DNA of 38,539 nt, taken from CAZQHK01 sp964593455 (lineage in GTDB: Bacteria; Muiribacteriota; CAYSPT01). Position 1 is the stretch's first letter; every line of letters starts with the position of its first letter. The notes under the pieces were generated by a model. The model was not told where the DNA came from. It did not search any database and worked only from the letters and a program-made list of their open reading frames with translations. Below are positions 25,136-34,270 of the stretch, one piece after another. The stretch is taken from the NCBI GenBank assembly GCA_964593455.1, contig CAZQHK010000040.1, positions 1 to 38,539 of the forward strand, written 5' to 3'. The position numbers and the translations under genes were made by a program.

Positions 25136-25476
25136 AAAGAACCTCCGCTGAGCAAGCGCCTTGCACAGCAACAGCGCCGCGAAGTCAGACCCCAGGGCGG
25201 GACGGCCAGGCCAAGTTACTGGACAATATCGGAAGATATGTAGGATCGGAGAGACATCCTAGGGTCCTCTTTCCACACTTCTTGCTTATCATCTCAATCT
25301 CTTGATCACATTTTCAGGTCGTTCGTTTCTATTGTCTTTTTCCCCACAACAGTGCCTGTTTTTCGATGAAGTCATCCTCCCACCCTCCAGCAAGAAAGCG
25401 TAGAAAGTAAGGCAGGATAAGCAAGTAAGTATTAGATTAAAGTTTATGATTGGTCTGTCCTGCACTCGGCTGTTCG
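25136..25476 (+). repeat. 341-bp direct repeat, copy B2
   Basis: Near-identical to 24738-25078, offset by exactly 398 bp. It ends at ctgttcg; the sequence then diverges, so the second arm of the terminal hairpin is missing in this copy. Confidence 0.95.
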
Positions 25477-25601
25477 ATTGTAGTGGAAACTTTCACATGC
25501 TCAAACTTTTTGGAATATCGGCGTAGTCGGCGTAGGAAGTTAAGATATGAGATAGAGATTGTAAAGTGTGATGTGTTGAGATTCTGTAATGGATGCTATA
25601 C

Positions 25602-25628
25602 TTGTCTAGAGTATAATAAGTATATAAT
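25602..25628 (+). promoter_or_regulatory. Possible promoter of the YccA-family gene
   Basis: AT-rich segment with TTGTCT (25602-25607), 15 bases, TATAAT (25623-25628), and a further TATAAT at 25612-25617. Spacing is shorter than usual. Confidence 0.35.
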
Positions 25629-25684
25629 GAATATCCGGCAGGACGATCTGGCCGGACCGAATTTCAAACGAAGAGGTGATTGGT

Positions 25685-26428
25685 TTGAGAACAGCTAATC
25701 CGGCGCTTAACCGGGAAATCTTTACTCGTGCCGGGTACGCCGGCACGGCCGCGGACCGAATGACGGTGGAGGGCACGATAAACCGAACGGCGATCCTGCT
25801 TCTGTGTGTTATTCTCACGGCTTCGCTGACCTGGAAAATGTTTCTGACCGCTGGTTTCGCGGCGGTGACCATGTGGATGTACCTGGGATTAATCGGTGGG
25901 TTTATCGTGGCTATGGTAACAATCTTCAACAAGACCTGGGCTCCGGTTACTGCCCCTCTCTACGCATTGTTGGAAGGATTGGCCCTGGGTGGAATTTCAG
26001 CCGCTCTCAATAAATCGTATCCCGGTATTGTCGTGCAGGCAATCTTTTTGACCTTCGGGGTGTTGTTCTGTATGCTTTTCGCTTATCGCACGGGGATCAT
26101 CAGGCCGACCAGGAGATTCATGATGGGAATAGTAGCGGCTACCGGTGCCATCGGCATTGTTTACCTGGCATCTTTTATCCTGGGATTTTTTGGTATCGGA
26201 ATACCTTTCATTCACAGTTCAGGTCCTGTTGGAATCGCTTTCAGCGTGGTGGTGGTTATCATAGCGGCTTTGAACCTGATTCTGGACTTCATGGTGATCG
26301 AAACCGGCGCCTCCTCCGGTGCGCCAAAATACATGGAGTGGTACGGGGCTTTCGGGTTAATGGTAACGCTGGTTTGGTTGTATATCGAGATATTGCGCTT
26401 GCTGGTCAAACTCAATTCAAGAGACTGA
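25685..26428 (+). CDS. Bax inhibitor-1/YccA family membrane protein
   Basis: 247 residues, seven hydrophobic segments. The N-terminal LRTANPAL and the sequence of helices (WMYLGLIGGFIVAMVTIF, YALLEGLALGGISAALN, FMMGIVAATGAIGIVYLASF, ALNLILDFMVIETGASSGAP, YGAFGLMVTLVWLYIEILRL) are characteristic of the YccA-like branch of the family, here with the NLILDF and GAP stretches near the C-terminus. Members are inner-membrane proteins, some linked to calcium leak or FtsH; the role here is unknown. The start is probably the TTG at 25685, six bases after gaggtg, rather than the GTG within that site at 25676. The next gene begins 35 bp downstream and may share the transcript. Confidence 0.88.
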   Translation: MRTANPALNREIFTRAGYAGTAADRMTVEGTINRTAILLLCVILTASLTWKMFLTAGFAAVTMWMYLGLIGGFIVAMVTIFNKTWAPVTAPLYALLEGLALGGISAALNKSYPGIVVQAIFLTFGVLFCMLFAYRTGIIRPTRRFMMGIVAATGAIGIVYLASFILGFFGIGIPFIHSSGPVGIAFSVVVVIIAALNLILDFMVIETGASSGAPKYMEWYGAFGLMVTLVWLYIEILRLLVKLNSRD

Positions 26429-26463
26429 CGTCTTTCGGCGGTTCACAGCGAAAGGTCATTACC

Positions 26464-27162
26464 ATGAAGGTCAAGCAATTCCGTTATGCCCGGGACAACC
26501 TCGGATATCTGGTTTACAACGAGCGGTTTGCCATGGCTATAGATGGGGGCGCCGACGGTCCGATGCTCGCCTTCGCCTCCGGTTGTGGATTAACTCTTCG
26601 CTTTGTGACCAACACTCACTCCCATGCTGATCACACGGTAGGCAACCGATGCCTGTTGGCAGAAACTGGAGCGGTCTACCTGGACCGCAACGCCCTGCTG
26701 AAGACCGGAAAAATAGAGATGGAGGGGGAGACGATGGAAGTGATCAACACACCGGGACACTCACGGGATTCGGTAAGTTTTTACACCGGCGAAGTTTTGA
26801 TCGCGGGCGACACGCTTTTCAACGGTACCGTGGGAAACTGTTTTTCAGGTGATATGGAGGCGTTTCTTCATTCGTTGAAAAAACTTCTGGCACTGCCGGT
26901 TGATACCGTGGTCTACGCCGGGCATGACTATGTCAAAGAATCCATGGCGGTGGCCAAATCCATAGAACCGGATAATCCACATATAGACGAGTTTCTGTGC
27001 CGTTACGACCACGGTCTCGTTCGTTCCACGCTGGCAGAAGAATTGAGGGTAAATCCGTATATCCGTTTCAACGATGAGAAGATAATTACCGTGCTCGTGC
27101 AGCGCGGTTTACCGGTGGCAACAGAATTTCAACGATGGAAATCCATCATGTCTCTCGGGTGA
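26464..27162 (+). CDS. Metallo-beta-lactamase-fold hydrolase (glyoxalase II-like)
   Basis: 232 residues with the full set of metal ligands: THSHADH (H52, H54, D56, H57), H99 in TPGHS, D116 in AGDTLF and H154 in YAGHDY. This matches the glyoxalase II/YcbL-type thioester hydrolase group, although the C-terminal substrate domain is short (about 60 residues), so the thioester is uncertain. No export signal. The ATG at 26464 is preceded by aaagg; the upstream reading from 26338 overlaps the YccA-family gene in another frame. A downstream SGNH gene starts 37 bp later. Confidence 0.88.
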   Translation: MKVKQFRYARDNLGYLVYNERFAMAIDGGADGPMLAFASGCGLTLRFVTNTHSHADHTVGNRCLLAETGAVYLDRNALLKTGKIEMEGETMEVINTPGHSRDSVSFYTGEVLIAGDTLFNGTVGNCFSGDMEAFLHSLKKLLALPVDTVVYAGHDYVKESMAVAKSIEPDNPHIDEFLCRYDHGLVRSTLAEELRVNPYIRFNDEKIITVLVQRGLPVATEFQRWKSIMSLG

Positions 27163-27199
27163 CCGCCGAGTGGAAGAATAATCGGAATTACGTGTTCAT

Positions 27200-29329
27200 A
27201 TGAGTACTGCTCAACAGGAAGATGACCGGGAAAGACCGGCAACAGAGAGATGGACGGAGTTGGCTATATCTCCCTGGCTGCTGAAAGTCGGGTTGCTCCT
27301 TTTCGGGCTGGGTTTGATCGTCTTTCTGGAGTTGGCATTTCAAGCAGCCCGGTACGGCGGCTCTGCCGACTTGTTCATTCCCCGAACTACCTGGACCGGA
27401 GAAAAAGTATTTACCCGTAATTTCCGGGCCGCGCACCGGTATCATAACTACGACTTCAATCTTTCCCGGTACCTGCATCCCGTAGGGGCACAAGCGACCT
27501 GGGGAATGGAGACCCAGGAAGAATTTAAATCCGAAAAAACACCCGGCACCCTGAGGGTCTTGCTCATCGGATCGTCCAGTGTGAGAGGGTTTCCCCTGGG
27601 AAAGGCGTTTTCTTTCGGGAAAATATTCGAAATTATGCTTCAGAAATCAGCGCCGAAACATGTCATCGAGGTAATCAACCCCGCTATCGATGCCATGAGC
27701 AGTACCATGGTTCGCCAGATGTTTGAAGAATCACTGCTTTGTAATCCGGACATGGTGGTGTTTTACCTCGGGCACAACGAGTTTTATGGTGTAGGTGGCG
27801 CGGCCTCCACTAAATTGCCCGGTCTGGACGGATGGCCGGGAAAAATATTTTCGTTTATTCAGCATTTGAAGCTCTACCGGTTACTCCAGAAGGGATACCG
27901 GAAAATGGCGGACAAGGTTCCTTTTTCCGGTGGTTCCGAACCTGGAGAGGACAGAAACTTGTTGAAGAAAATGGTAGACCTGGACAATGTGCTGCCGGAG
28001 GGTTCGCGTACCGGTGAGGCAGTGGCCAGGTTCCGGAAAAACTTGGCGTCTATGGTTGAACAGGCGCTGGAGCAAAAGGTCAACGTCGTGTTGATGACTG
28101 TAGATTCCAGGCTTCGTGATATGCCGCCATTGCGAAGCCAGCCGTTGTCTGAACTCCCCGATAGTCAGAGAGAACGGGTGGAGGGCCTGATCGATGATGG
28201 GCGGCGGTTATACGAGAGCGGTCATCTTGAAGGGGCAGAGGAAACTTTTCGCGAGGCTTGCCGGGCGGCTCCGGCGGCTGCCGACGTACACTTTCTTTTG
28301 GGACAAACGCTGCTCGAAGCGAACCGTGTCAGTGAGGGCAAGAAAGAACTGCGTTTAAGTCGTGACCTGGATCGTATGCCTTTCAGAGCTTCATCGAAGA
28401 TCGATTCCTCTATCAGGTCGGTAGCCGAGAGTTTTACCAACGATGAAAAATTCAATTTTGTTGATATAGAACATCTGTTTACGGAACTGGCCCGGGACGG
28501 GGTAGCGGGGAGAGACATCTTTCTAGAGCACGTGCACTTCACGTTTCACGGCCGGTATATCATGGCCCTGGCTTTGCAGGATACGGTGATGAAATCAACG
28601 TTACGGGAGCGCTTTACCATGGTCCCGGAACTCATCCCGCGTGAACGGGAGTTCTATGAACAAACCCTGGGATTTGGCGTTCTGGAGAAGATGTTCGAGA
28701 GCGGTTACGCGCTGAACATATTTGAAAAATACCCTTTTAAGGGCCGGCCTGATATAGAGCGTATACGTGATCGGGAAGAGCTTCTTTTTCGGTCCCTGCA
28801 AGATCGGCTCAACGCGGTCGAGAAAAACATTTATGACGGTATGGATCGTAAACTAACCAAATTTAGCGATATCAGGTGGTTCACCCTGGTGGGTATAGGG
28901 CTCATGTGGAACGATTGGGGTGTGCCGGATAACGCCCTGACCGCCTGGCGGAAACTGATCCGTGAGTTCCCTCGTTTATGGATTCCATACAACCTGATAG
29001 GCAGGATACATATGGCTGGAAACCGCCCGGCGAAAGCGATTGATCTGTTGAAACAAGCGATATTTCTACACGATCAATACGGCTGGGATGATACCGTATT
29101 CGAGGGACATCCCCGAAGAATCTTGTTTGCCATGGAAGAATCCTGTTTCGAAATAGCCCGGGGACTGGCTATGATGGGCGAGCGGGATAGCGCCCTGTCA
29201 TGGCTCAAGGAGGCTGATCGCCGGGGATTCAACCGTTGGCAGGTCGCAGTCACCGGTATGATAGGACGGTTTATTTCCACTAGTGAACAGGAATTACGGG
29301 GTTTGGTGAAGCAGGCTTCGTTTCCCTGA
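27200..29329 (+). CDS. Membrane-anchored SGNH/GDSL hydrolase with TPR segments
   Basis: 709 residues. One N-terminal membrane helix (27-46) anchors an extracytoplasmic SGNH domain. Block I is LLIGSSSVRG with Ser126 the likely nucleophile, the Asn block is FYLGHNEFYG (Asn193), and the closing block is FLEHVHFTFHG with His446 and Glu443 in place of the more usual Asp. A TPR-like helical pair (about 330-390) is inserted between the Asn and His blocks, and further TPR-like helices (about 570-700, for example DNALTAWRKLIREFPRLW) end the protein. Such proteins are often esterases or acyl modifiers of glycans. The last 50 bp overlap the convergent protease gene. Confidence 0.85.
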   Translation: MSTAQQEDDRERPATERWTELAISPWLLKVGLLLFGLGLIVFLELAFQAARYGGSADLFIPRTTWTGEKVFTRNFRAAHRYHNYDFNLSRYLHPVGAQATWGMETQEEFKSEKTPGTLRVLLIGSSSVRGFPLGKAFSFGKIFEIMLQKSAPKHVIEVINPAIDAMSSTMVRQMFEESLLCNPDMVVFYLGHNEFYGVGGAASTKLPGLDGWPGKIFSFIQHLKLYRLLQKGYRKMADKVPFSGGSEPGEDRNLLKKMVDLDNVLPEGSRTGEAVARFRKNLASMVEQALEQKVNVVLMTVDSRLRDMPPLRSQPLSELPDSQRERVEGLIDDGRRLYESGHLEGAEETFREACRAAPAAADVHFLLGQTLLEANRVSEGKKELRLSRDLDRMPFRASSKIDSSIRSVAESFTNDEKFNFVDIEHLFTELARDGVAGRDIFLEHVHFTFHGRYIMALALQDTVMKSTLRERFTMVPELIPREREFYEQTLGFGVLEKMFESGYALNIFEKYPFKGRPDIERIRDREELLFRSLQDRLNAVEKNIYDGMDRKLTKFSDIRWFTLVGIGLMWNDWGVPDNALTAWRKLIREFPRLWIPYNLIGRIHMAGNRPAKAIDLLKQAIFLHDQYGWDDTVFEGHPRRILFAMEESCFEIARGLAMMGERDSALSWLKEADRRGFNRWQVAVTGMIGRFISTSEQELRGLVKQASFP

Positions 29330-31511
29330 ATCGGACAGGCAAACCCTCCGTCTTCTTCCAGGCCAGCTGGGCATAGCGGGCGGATGTAGCGGCGGCCGTT
29401 AAGACCACTAACAGGAGGCTGCCGATCAGACCAGTGGAATTGCCGGTGATATATCCCGAAATCCCGGCGGCAGGTACCAGAATTCCTACTTTCCCCACCC
29501 CGAAATGCCAGCCTCCCAACAAAGAATCGGCCAAGAAAAACAACGAAGTTAAAACCCCCCAACCGAAAGAAAATAGATCTTCCGGTTCTTTTATAGACAG
29601 TATAAATAATCCCAATAACCATACGGATATGGTGGCAACCGGGTCCAGGTAGCGGCCGATGAGAAACAGGGTCATCAAGAGCGTGATCACCAGGCCGCTT
29701 TTAACGTTTCCCCACGACTTTTGCAGATAGCTACGGATCATTTTAAAAAAGACCGCCATCAGAATGCAGCTTTTGAACGCGGCATACAGCAAACCGTGCA
29801 GCCCTTGTAGAACGGAGAGATGCATTTGTGGATTGAGTTTGAGTGCCTTGAATACGGCCAGGACGGCAGCGGTAATTATTACCAGGCTGGCCCCGGTCAG
29901 TAGTCCTTTCAGCATATACTTAATTTTCAGGGAAGGAAACGAGAACGGTTTGAAAAACACCACCGCCACCGCGAACAAGAGGAGATAGTTGGACCACTGG
30001 CAAAGAATCGCCGCCAGCCCGGGAGATAACCAGTCCCTGGGCAGGACAAAACCCTGTCCATACTCAAGGCCGATTCCCCAGATAGTCCGGTTGATCTGGA
30101 TGAGAGTAACAGCGGCCAGTGAGCCGATAACGAGTGCGTGCCTGGAGGTCAATGAAGAGATCATTTTCGAACTGAGGTTGATGCTGTGTTGGTAACGTCG
30201 GTCGGCGATGATCAAAAAAATCAACAGTGGAGCCGTCCACAGGAAACCCATAAGGGAGATCGAGCGTTTTTCGGGCACATCGGCTCCTGAAGTCGGTGAG
30301 ACCGAAAATTCAGGTTGTTTCGTCTTGCGAGCTTCCGGCTCTGTTTCCAGTTTTTTTAACTCGAGTGTCGATCGCAGCTCAGTCGCGCGGTTGTTATCGG
30401 TCACTCGAGAGAGCTTTCGTAGAGCAATCCGGTACTTGCTGTAGGCTTTACGTATATCACCCTGCCGCCGGGCCAGATCCCCGGCCAGTTCATAGCACCT
30501 GGCCCAAAGCTCCATCAAATGATCTCCAGGAATATCCTTTGCTTCGTCCCAGGACAGGTAACGAGCCGCCAATACCAGGTCCTCCCTATTTATGGCGGCT
30601 TGGACCTCATCGGCCAGTGATTCGGGTGTCAACGAGGCAAAGACGTTCTTGGCCTTGAACGACTCGCGCCAGCGGGATTCGAACTCATGAAACGGGACCC
30701 TGAACTCGTTCCAGAAAGCTTCGTACAGCAACTCTCCCCGAGCCATTCGGCGGCTGAACCGTACGTGGGCATCGGGTCCGAGCCACCGGCACAAAAACTC
30801 GATTCTGGAGAACGCGGGCAGATAATCCCGCTGTTGGGATATGATCTGGTTGAGTTCATTGGCGGCCGGCATCCGTGGAGATTTCCAGAGGTGTAAATTG
30901 CGGTAATGTGTGGAACTTGAAAAAAGACTGGTCATATATTCGGCGGTGCCTTCGTCGTACCAGGCCGGGAATGAAACGGGATAGCCCACGTTGATCAGGG
31001 TATCGAAATTGAACACGTGGGTGAGCTCGTGAATAAGCAGATCGGCGTTTTCAACGTAGTCTTCGGTGATCTTGACCTGCCACAGATCGAAACAACCGAG
31101 TTTGCCTTCAATAGGCGGCACGATGTCTATGTGTAACCGCGGGGTTAGGCGCTTGAAGTTGGTTTCCAGGAAAGGAGTTATCTCGTTCAACTGTTTCTTG
31201 AATACGGATATTGCTTCGGGAGAAACAGCCCGCGTGTTCCAACGGAGCTTGATTGGCCCTATCCGTTCCGTGTCCAACGAGTTCTCCCACTCGATCATGT
31301 TCAGGACTTCGGCCAGATCACCGTCGGAAAAAAAGTATTTAGGGGTTCGCTCCCCGCAATGCCGGGCTACCCCTGATAACCCGAAAAATTTGCCGCTCCA
31401 GGCACCCAGGGGATAAAAAATAACTGACAAGGTGATATACGAAACTGCGATGGATAACCAGAGCATGATATGCCTTATACGGGACTGCCGCTGCTGCTTT
31501 GCTTTTGCCAT
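29280..31511 (-). CDS. Peptidase-MA-like zinc metalloprotease with multi-pass membrane C-terminal half
   Basis: 743 residues from the ATG at 31511 (agga upstream); a longer reading from 31598 adds nothing family-like. TM1 lies at about 15-35, followed by an extracytoplasmic gluzincin domain with HELTH (161-165) and the downstream Glu in WYDEGTAEYM (Glu187), as in the peptidase MA family. Helical TPR-like sequence follows (about 300-380), then about seven or eight hydrophobic segments to the end (for example LVIGSLAAVTLIQI and GLVITLLMTLFLIG). The fusion of an exposed protease with a polytopic membrane domain suggests intramembrane or envelope quality control, but the substrate is unknown. Its last 16 codons and stop overlap the end of the SGNH gene. 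Confidence 0.83.
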   Translation of the reverse strand: MAKAKQQRQSRIRHIMLWLSIAVSYITLSVIFYPLGAWSGKFFGLSGVARHCGERTPKYFFSDGDLAEVLNMIEWENSLDTERIGPIKLRWNTRAVSPEAISVFKKQLNEITPFLETNFKRLTPRLHIDIVPPIEGKLGCFDLWQVKITEDYVENADLLIHELTHVFNFDTLINVGYPVSFPAWYDEGTAEYMTSLFSSSTHYRNLHLWKSPRMPAANELNQIISQQRDYLPAFSRIEFLCRWLGPDAHVRFSRRMARGELLYEAFWNEFRVPFHEFESRWRESFKAKNVFASLTPESLADEVQAAINREDLVLAARYLSWDEAKDIPGDHLMELWARCYELAGDLARRQGDIRKAYSKYRIALRKLSRVTDNNRATELRSTLELKKLETEPEARKTKQPEFSVSPTSGADVPEKRSISLMGFLWTAPLLIFLIIADRRYQHSINLSSKMISSLTSRHALVIGSLAAVTLIQINRTIWGIGLEYGQGFVLPRDWLSPGLAAILCQWSNYLLLFAVAVVFFKPFSFPSLKIKYMLKGLLTGASLVIITAAVLAVFKALKLNPQMHLSVLQGLHGLLYAAFKSCILMAVFFKMIRSYLQKSWGNVKSGLVITLLMTLFLIGRYLDPVATISVWLLGLFILSIKEPEDLFSFGWGVLTSLFFLADSLLGGWHFGVGKVGILVPAAGISGYITGNSTGLIGSLLLVVLTAAATSARYAQLAWKKTEGLPVRFRETKPASPNPVIPVH

Positions 31512-31577
31512 GTTCCTGATTTTACCGGACAACCACGGGAGCGTCAATAACGGTGGTATCGTTTTAAAGGCTTGATC

Positions 31578-31607
31578 TTGACTGTCTCGGCACGACATGG
31601 TTAGTAT
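31578..31607 (+). promoter_or_regulatory. Promoter of the hyp operon
   Basis: TTGACT (31578-31583), 18 bases, TAGTAT (31602-31607), in the 148-bp divergent region. It is about 50 bp before the hypF ATG. Confidence 0.45.
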
Positions 31608-31659
31608 ACTGTTGAACGACTAGATTCCAATCCGGTGCTGAATACGGAGTTTGACTTTC

Positions 31660-33984
31660 ATGAGTGGTAAACGGTTGCGGATAACGGGGATCGTACAGGG
31701 AGTGGGGTTCCGGCCTTTCATCTACCGGCTGGCCCGTGAGTACGCCTTGCAAGGCGAGGTGTGGAACTCTGCCGCCGGCGTGGATGTCATCCTGCAGGGG
31801 GGCAGCCGGCAGATCGAGCTGTTTATCGCCGATCTTCCCTTGAAACAGCCTCCTCAGGCCGATATCCGTTCTATTGATGTCGAGGCTGTGAACGGTCTCG
31901 TCTACCATGACTTCAGTATCAGGAAAAGTGAGCATCACGCCGGCCGGGGTGCGCTGGCTCCTCCGGACCTGGCTACCTGCGCCGACTGCCAGCGGGAACT
32001 GGCTGATCCCGGGGACAGGCGCTACCGGTACCCGTTTACCAATTGTGTCAACTGTGGTCCACGTTTCACCATTATCAAGTCTCTGCCCTATGACCGGCCG
32101 GCCACTACCATGTCCGATTTTATTTTTTGTAAGGAGTGTTCGGCCGAGTATGAAGATCCGGGTGCCCGCCGCTTCCACGCTCAACCGAATGCCTGTCCGG
32201 TGTGCGGTCCCGAGGTTTATTTGACGGTTGGAAACGGAACAGTAGTTTCTGGTGAAAAAGCGATGAAAGACGCAACGGCGGTTCTCGCGGACGGTGGAAT
32301 CCTGGCGGTCAAGAGTCTGGGGGGATATCACCTGGCTTGTGATGCCTCCTCGGGAAAAGCCGTTTCTCGCCTGCGGAAAGCCAAAGAACGGCCGGGAAAA
32401 CCCTTTGCTGTTATGGCAGGCAGTATTGATAGTCTGCTAAATGTTGTCCGCCTGCGGGGAGACGAGAAAAAACTTCTTCTCTCCTCGCAAGCTCCAATTG
32501 TGCTGGTTGAAAAGAAAGATCCGAACGGGAGTCTTCCAGGCATCTGTTCAGCCGTGGCGCCCGGAAGAAGCCGGCTCGGCGTGTTTCTCCCCTATACGCC
32601 ACTGCATCGTCTTTTGTTCGATGACTCGGGTATTCCGTTCATGGTCATGACTTCCGGTAACAGAAAAGATGAACCGATATCCGTTTCACCGGCGGAAGCG
32701 GAACATAATCTGTCCGGGGTGGCCGACGTATTTTTGCACCACGACCGGCCGATTCACTGCCGGTGTGACGACTCGGTCACGGTAGTGCTTAACCGGGGAC
32801 CGATAGTATTCCGGCGGGCCAGGGGGTATGTGCCCCGCTCAATTAAGATTCCGTCTTGCCGAAAACCGGTCCTGGCTATGGGAGGAGATTTGAAAAGCTC
32901 GTTTTGCCTGGCGGCGGGCACACAGGCGTTTGTCAGCCAGTACCTGGGGGATATGGAAGAAGAGGGCGTCCAGGAGTTGTTTCGGGTACAGGTTGCACAT
33001 TTCATGGACCTGTGCCGAATAGAACCGGCGGCGGTTATTCACGATCTTCATCCGGGCTACTTTACCACCCGTCTGGCTTCCGAGCTGGCCGGCACAATGG
33101 GGGGACTGCCCCTGGTAGCGGTTCAGCACCATCAGGCCCACGTAGCTGCGGTCATGGCTGAACATGGATTGGAGGGACCGGTTATCGGTTTGGCTTTTGA
33201 CGGTGCCGGATATGGTCTCGATGGAACGGTCTGGGGCGGTGAGGTCCTGGTGGCCGGAAGGGCCTCGTTCAGGAGGGTAGGACACCTGCGTCCAGTTGTG
33301 CAGCCTGGTGGAGATGTTGCTTCCCGGGAATGCTGGCGGATGGCTTTGAGTTATGTGATGGACGCCTTTGGCGGCGAAATGCCCGAAGACCTGCAGCAGA
33401 TCATTTCACTCGGCGTTGAACGGGAGATGGTAGAAGTAGTGAGACGGATGGTGCTGGCCGGTTTCAACTCGCCGTTCACATCTTCATGCGGCCGCCTGTT
33501 CGACGCCGTAGCTGGCCTGACTGGAGTGTGTTCCCGCCAGACTTATGAAGGGGAAGCGGCGTGTCTACTGGAAGCGGCGGTTTGTGGAGAGATTTTGTCT
33601 GTGGGTGAAACGTATCCGATCACGCTGCAAGAGGATTACGGGAAGGTTGTGCTTGACACCAGGCCCATGATACGGGCTATAGTGAATGATTTGCGGGCCG
33701 GTAAGGTTTCCTCGGAGATTGCCCGCTCGTTTCACCGGTACCTGGTGGCGGCGGCGGTTATACTTTGCGAACGGATACGGGAAATGACCGGGATTAACCG
33801 GGTGGTACTCTCCGGTGGAGTGTTTCAAAACTTGCTGCTGGCGCGGACATTGCCGGATGGCCTGGAGCAGAACGGGTTTACCGTCTATCTCCATGGGACA
33901 CTGCCGCCGAATGACGGCTGTATCTCGCTCGGACAGGTATTGGTGGCCGCCAATACGGCGGTTCTTTGTGGATTGCGAGGCTAG
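31660..33984 (+). CDS. hypF: [NiFe]-hydrogenase maturation carbamoyltransferase HypF
   Basis: 774 residues, the family's normal length. It converts carbamoyl phosphate and ATP into the carbamoyl-adenylate used to carbamoylate HypE, the source of the cyanide ligands of the NiFe site. Domains in order: acylphosphatase (1-90; GIVQGVGFRPF with Arg18, and Asn36), two zinc-finger-like motifs (CADC to CVNC and CKEC to CPVC), a YrdC-like domain (about 200-380; HCRCDDSV), and a Kae1-like domain with metal ligands in QHHQAHVAAVMAEH and the closing VVLSGGVFQN. The ATG at 31660 has cggag 10 bases upstream; a TTG at 31651 overlaps that region. First gene of the hyp cluster. Confidence 0.97.
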   Translation: MSGKRLRITGIVQGVGFRPFIYRLAREYALQGEVWNSAAGVDVILQGGSRQIELFIADLPLKQPPQADIRSIDVEAVNGLVYHDFSIRKSEHHAGRGALAPPDLATCADCQRELADPGDRRYRYPFTNCVNCGPRFTIIKSLPYDRPATTMSDFIFCKECSAEYEDPGARRFHAQPNACPVCGPEVYLTVGNGTVVSGEKAMKDATAVLADGGILAVKSLGGYHLACDASSGKAVSRLRKAKERPGKPFAVMAGSIDSLLNVVRLRGDEKKLLLSSQAPIVLVEKKDPNGSLPGICSAVAPGRSRLGVFLPYTPLHRLLFDDSGIPFMVMTSGNRKDEPISVSPAEAEHNLSGVADVFLHHDRPIHCRCDDSVTVVLNRGPIVFRRARGYVPRSIKIPSCRKPVLAMGGDLKSSFCLAAGTQAFVSQYLGDMEEEGVQELFRVQVAHFMDLCRIEPAAVIHDLHPGYFTTRLASELAGTMGGLPLVAVQHHQAHVAAVMAEHGLEGPVIGLAFDGAGYGLDGTVWGGEVLVAGRASFRRVGHLRPVVQPGGDVASRECWRMALSYVMDAFGGEMPEDLQQIISLGVEREMVEVVRRMVLAGFNSPFTSSCGRLFDAVAGLTGVCSRQTYEGEAACLLEAAVCGEILSVGETYPITLQEDYGKVVLDTRPMIRAIVNDLRAGKVSSEIARSFHRYLVAAAVILCERIREMTGINRVVLSGGVFQNLLLARTLPDGLEQNGFTVYLHGTLPPNDGCISLGQVLVAANTAVLCGLRG

Positions 33985-34039
33985 CCTGGTAGTGCTTTTC
34001 ACTTGAGCGTAGGCAGAACGACAGAAAGAAGGCTTGACA

Positions 34040-34270
34040 ATGTGTCTGGCTGTACCAGTGAAAGTGTTGAAAATCGACGGAAAAACGGCAGAGATAGAGC
34101 TCGGTGGTGTCAAACGCCAGGCGAGGCTCGATATGCTGGATGACGTAATAGTGGGAGACTATGTAATTCTTCATGCCGGTTTCGCTATCCAGAAGCTCGA
34201 TGAGCAGGACGCTCTGGAAACTCTCGAGATTTGGAGGGAGATCATTGAAACTTCTGAACGGCTTCCGTGA
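34040..34270 (+). CDS. hypC: [NiFe]-hydrogenase maturation chaperone HypC
   Basis: 76 residues beginning MCLAVPVKV. Cys2, exposed after removal of Met1, binds the Fe(CN)2CO unit together with HypD and carries it to the hydrogenase large subunit. The small beta-barrel (GVKRQARLDMLDDVIVGDYV) and the helical tail (DEQDALETLEIWREI) fit HypC/HupF. agaagg lies upstream. It starts 55 bp after hypF and its last 26 bp overlap the start of hypD. Confidence 0.96.
   Translation: MCLAVPVKVLKIDGKTAEIELGGVKRQARLDMLDDVIVGDYVILHAGFAIQKLDEQDALETLEIWREIIETSERLP

Larger units (their letters stand above)
24664..25684. other. 1-kb gene-free region
   Basis: Apart from the promoter area of the HD gene at its left end and of the YccA-family gene at its right end, the region consists of the 341-bp duplicated repeat (two copies) and a 57-bp spacer. 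Two short ORFs inside (25052-25243 and 25450-25698) share the start MVCPALGCS only because they lie in the duplicated DNA. Confidence 0.8.

Noticed and set aside
24738..25476. CRISPR-like array
   Set aside because: Only two long copies, no short regular repeats and no cas genes.
25052..25698. Two short ORFs both starting MVCPALGCS
   Set aside because: Their similarity comes only from lying in the 341-bp duplication; no ribosome-binding site, different ends.
31564..32331. 255-codon ORF on the minus strand
   Set aside because: Antisense to the start of hypF, including its acylphosphatase and zinc-finger motifs.
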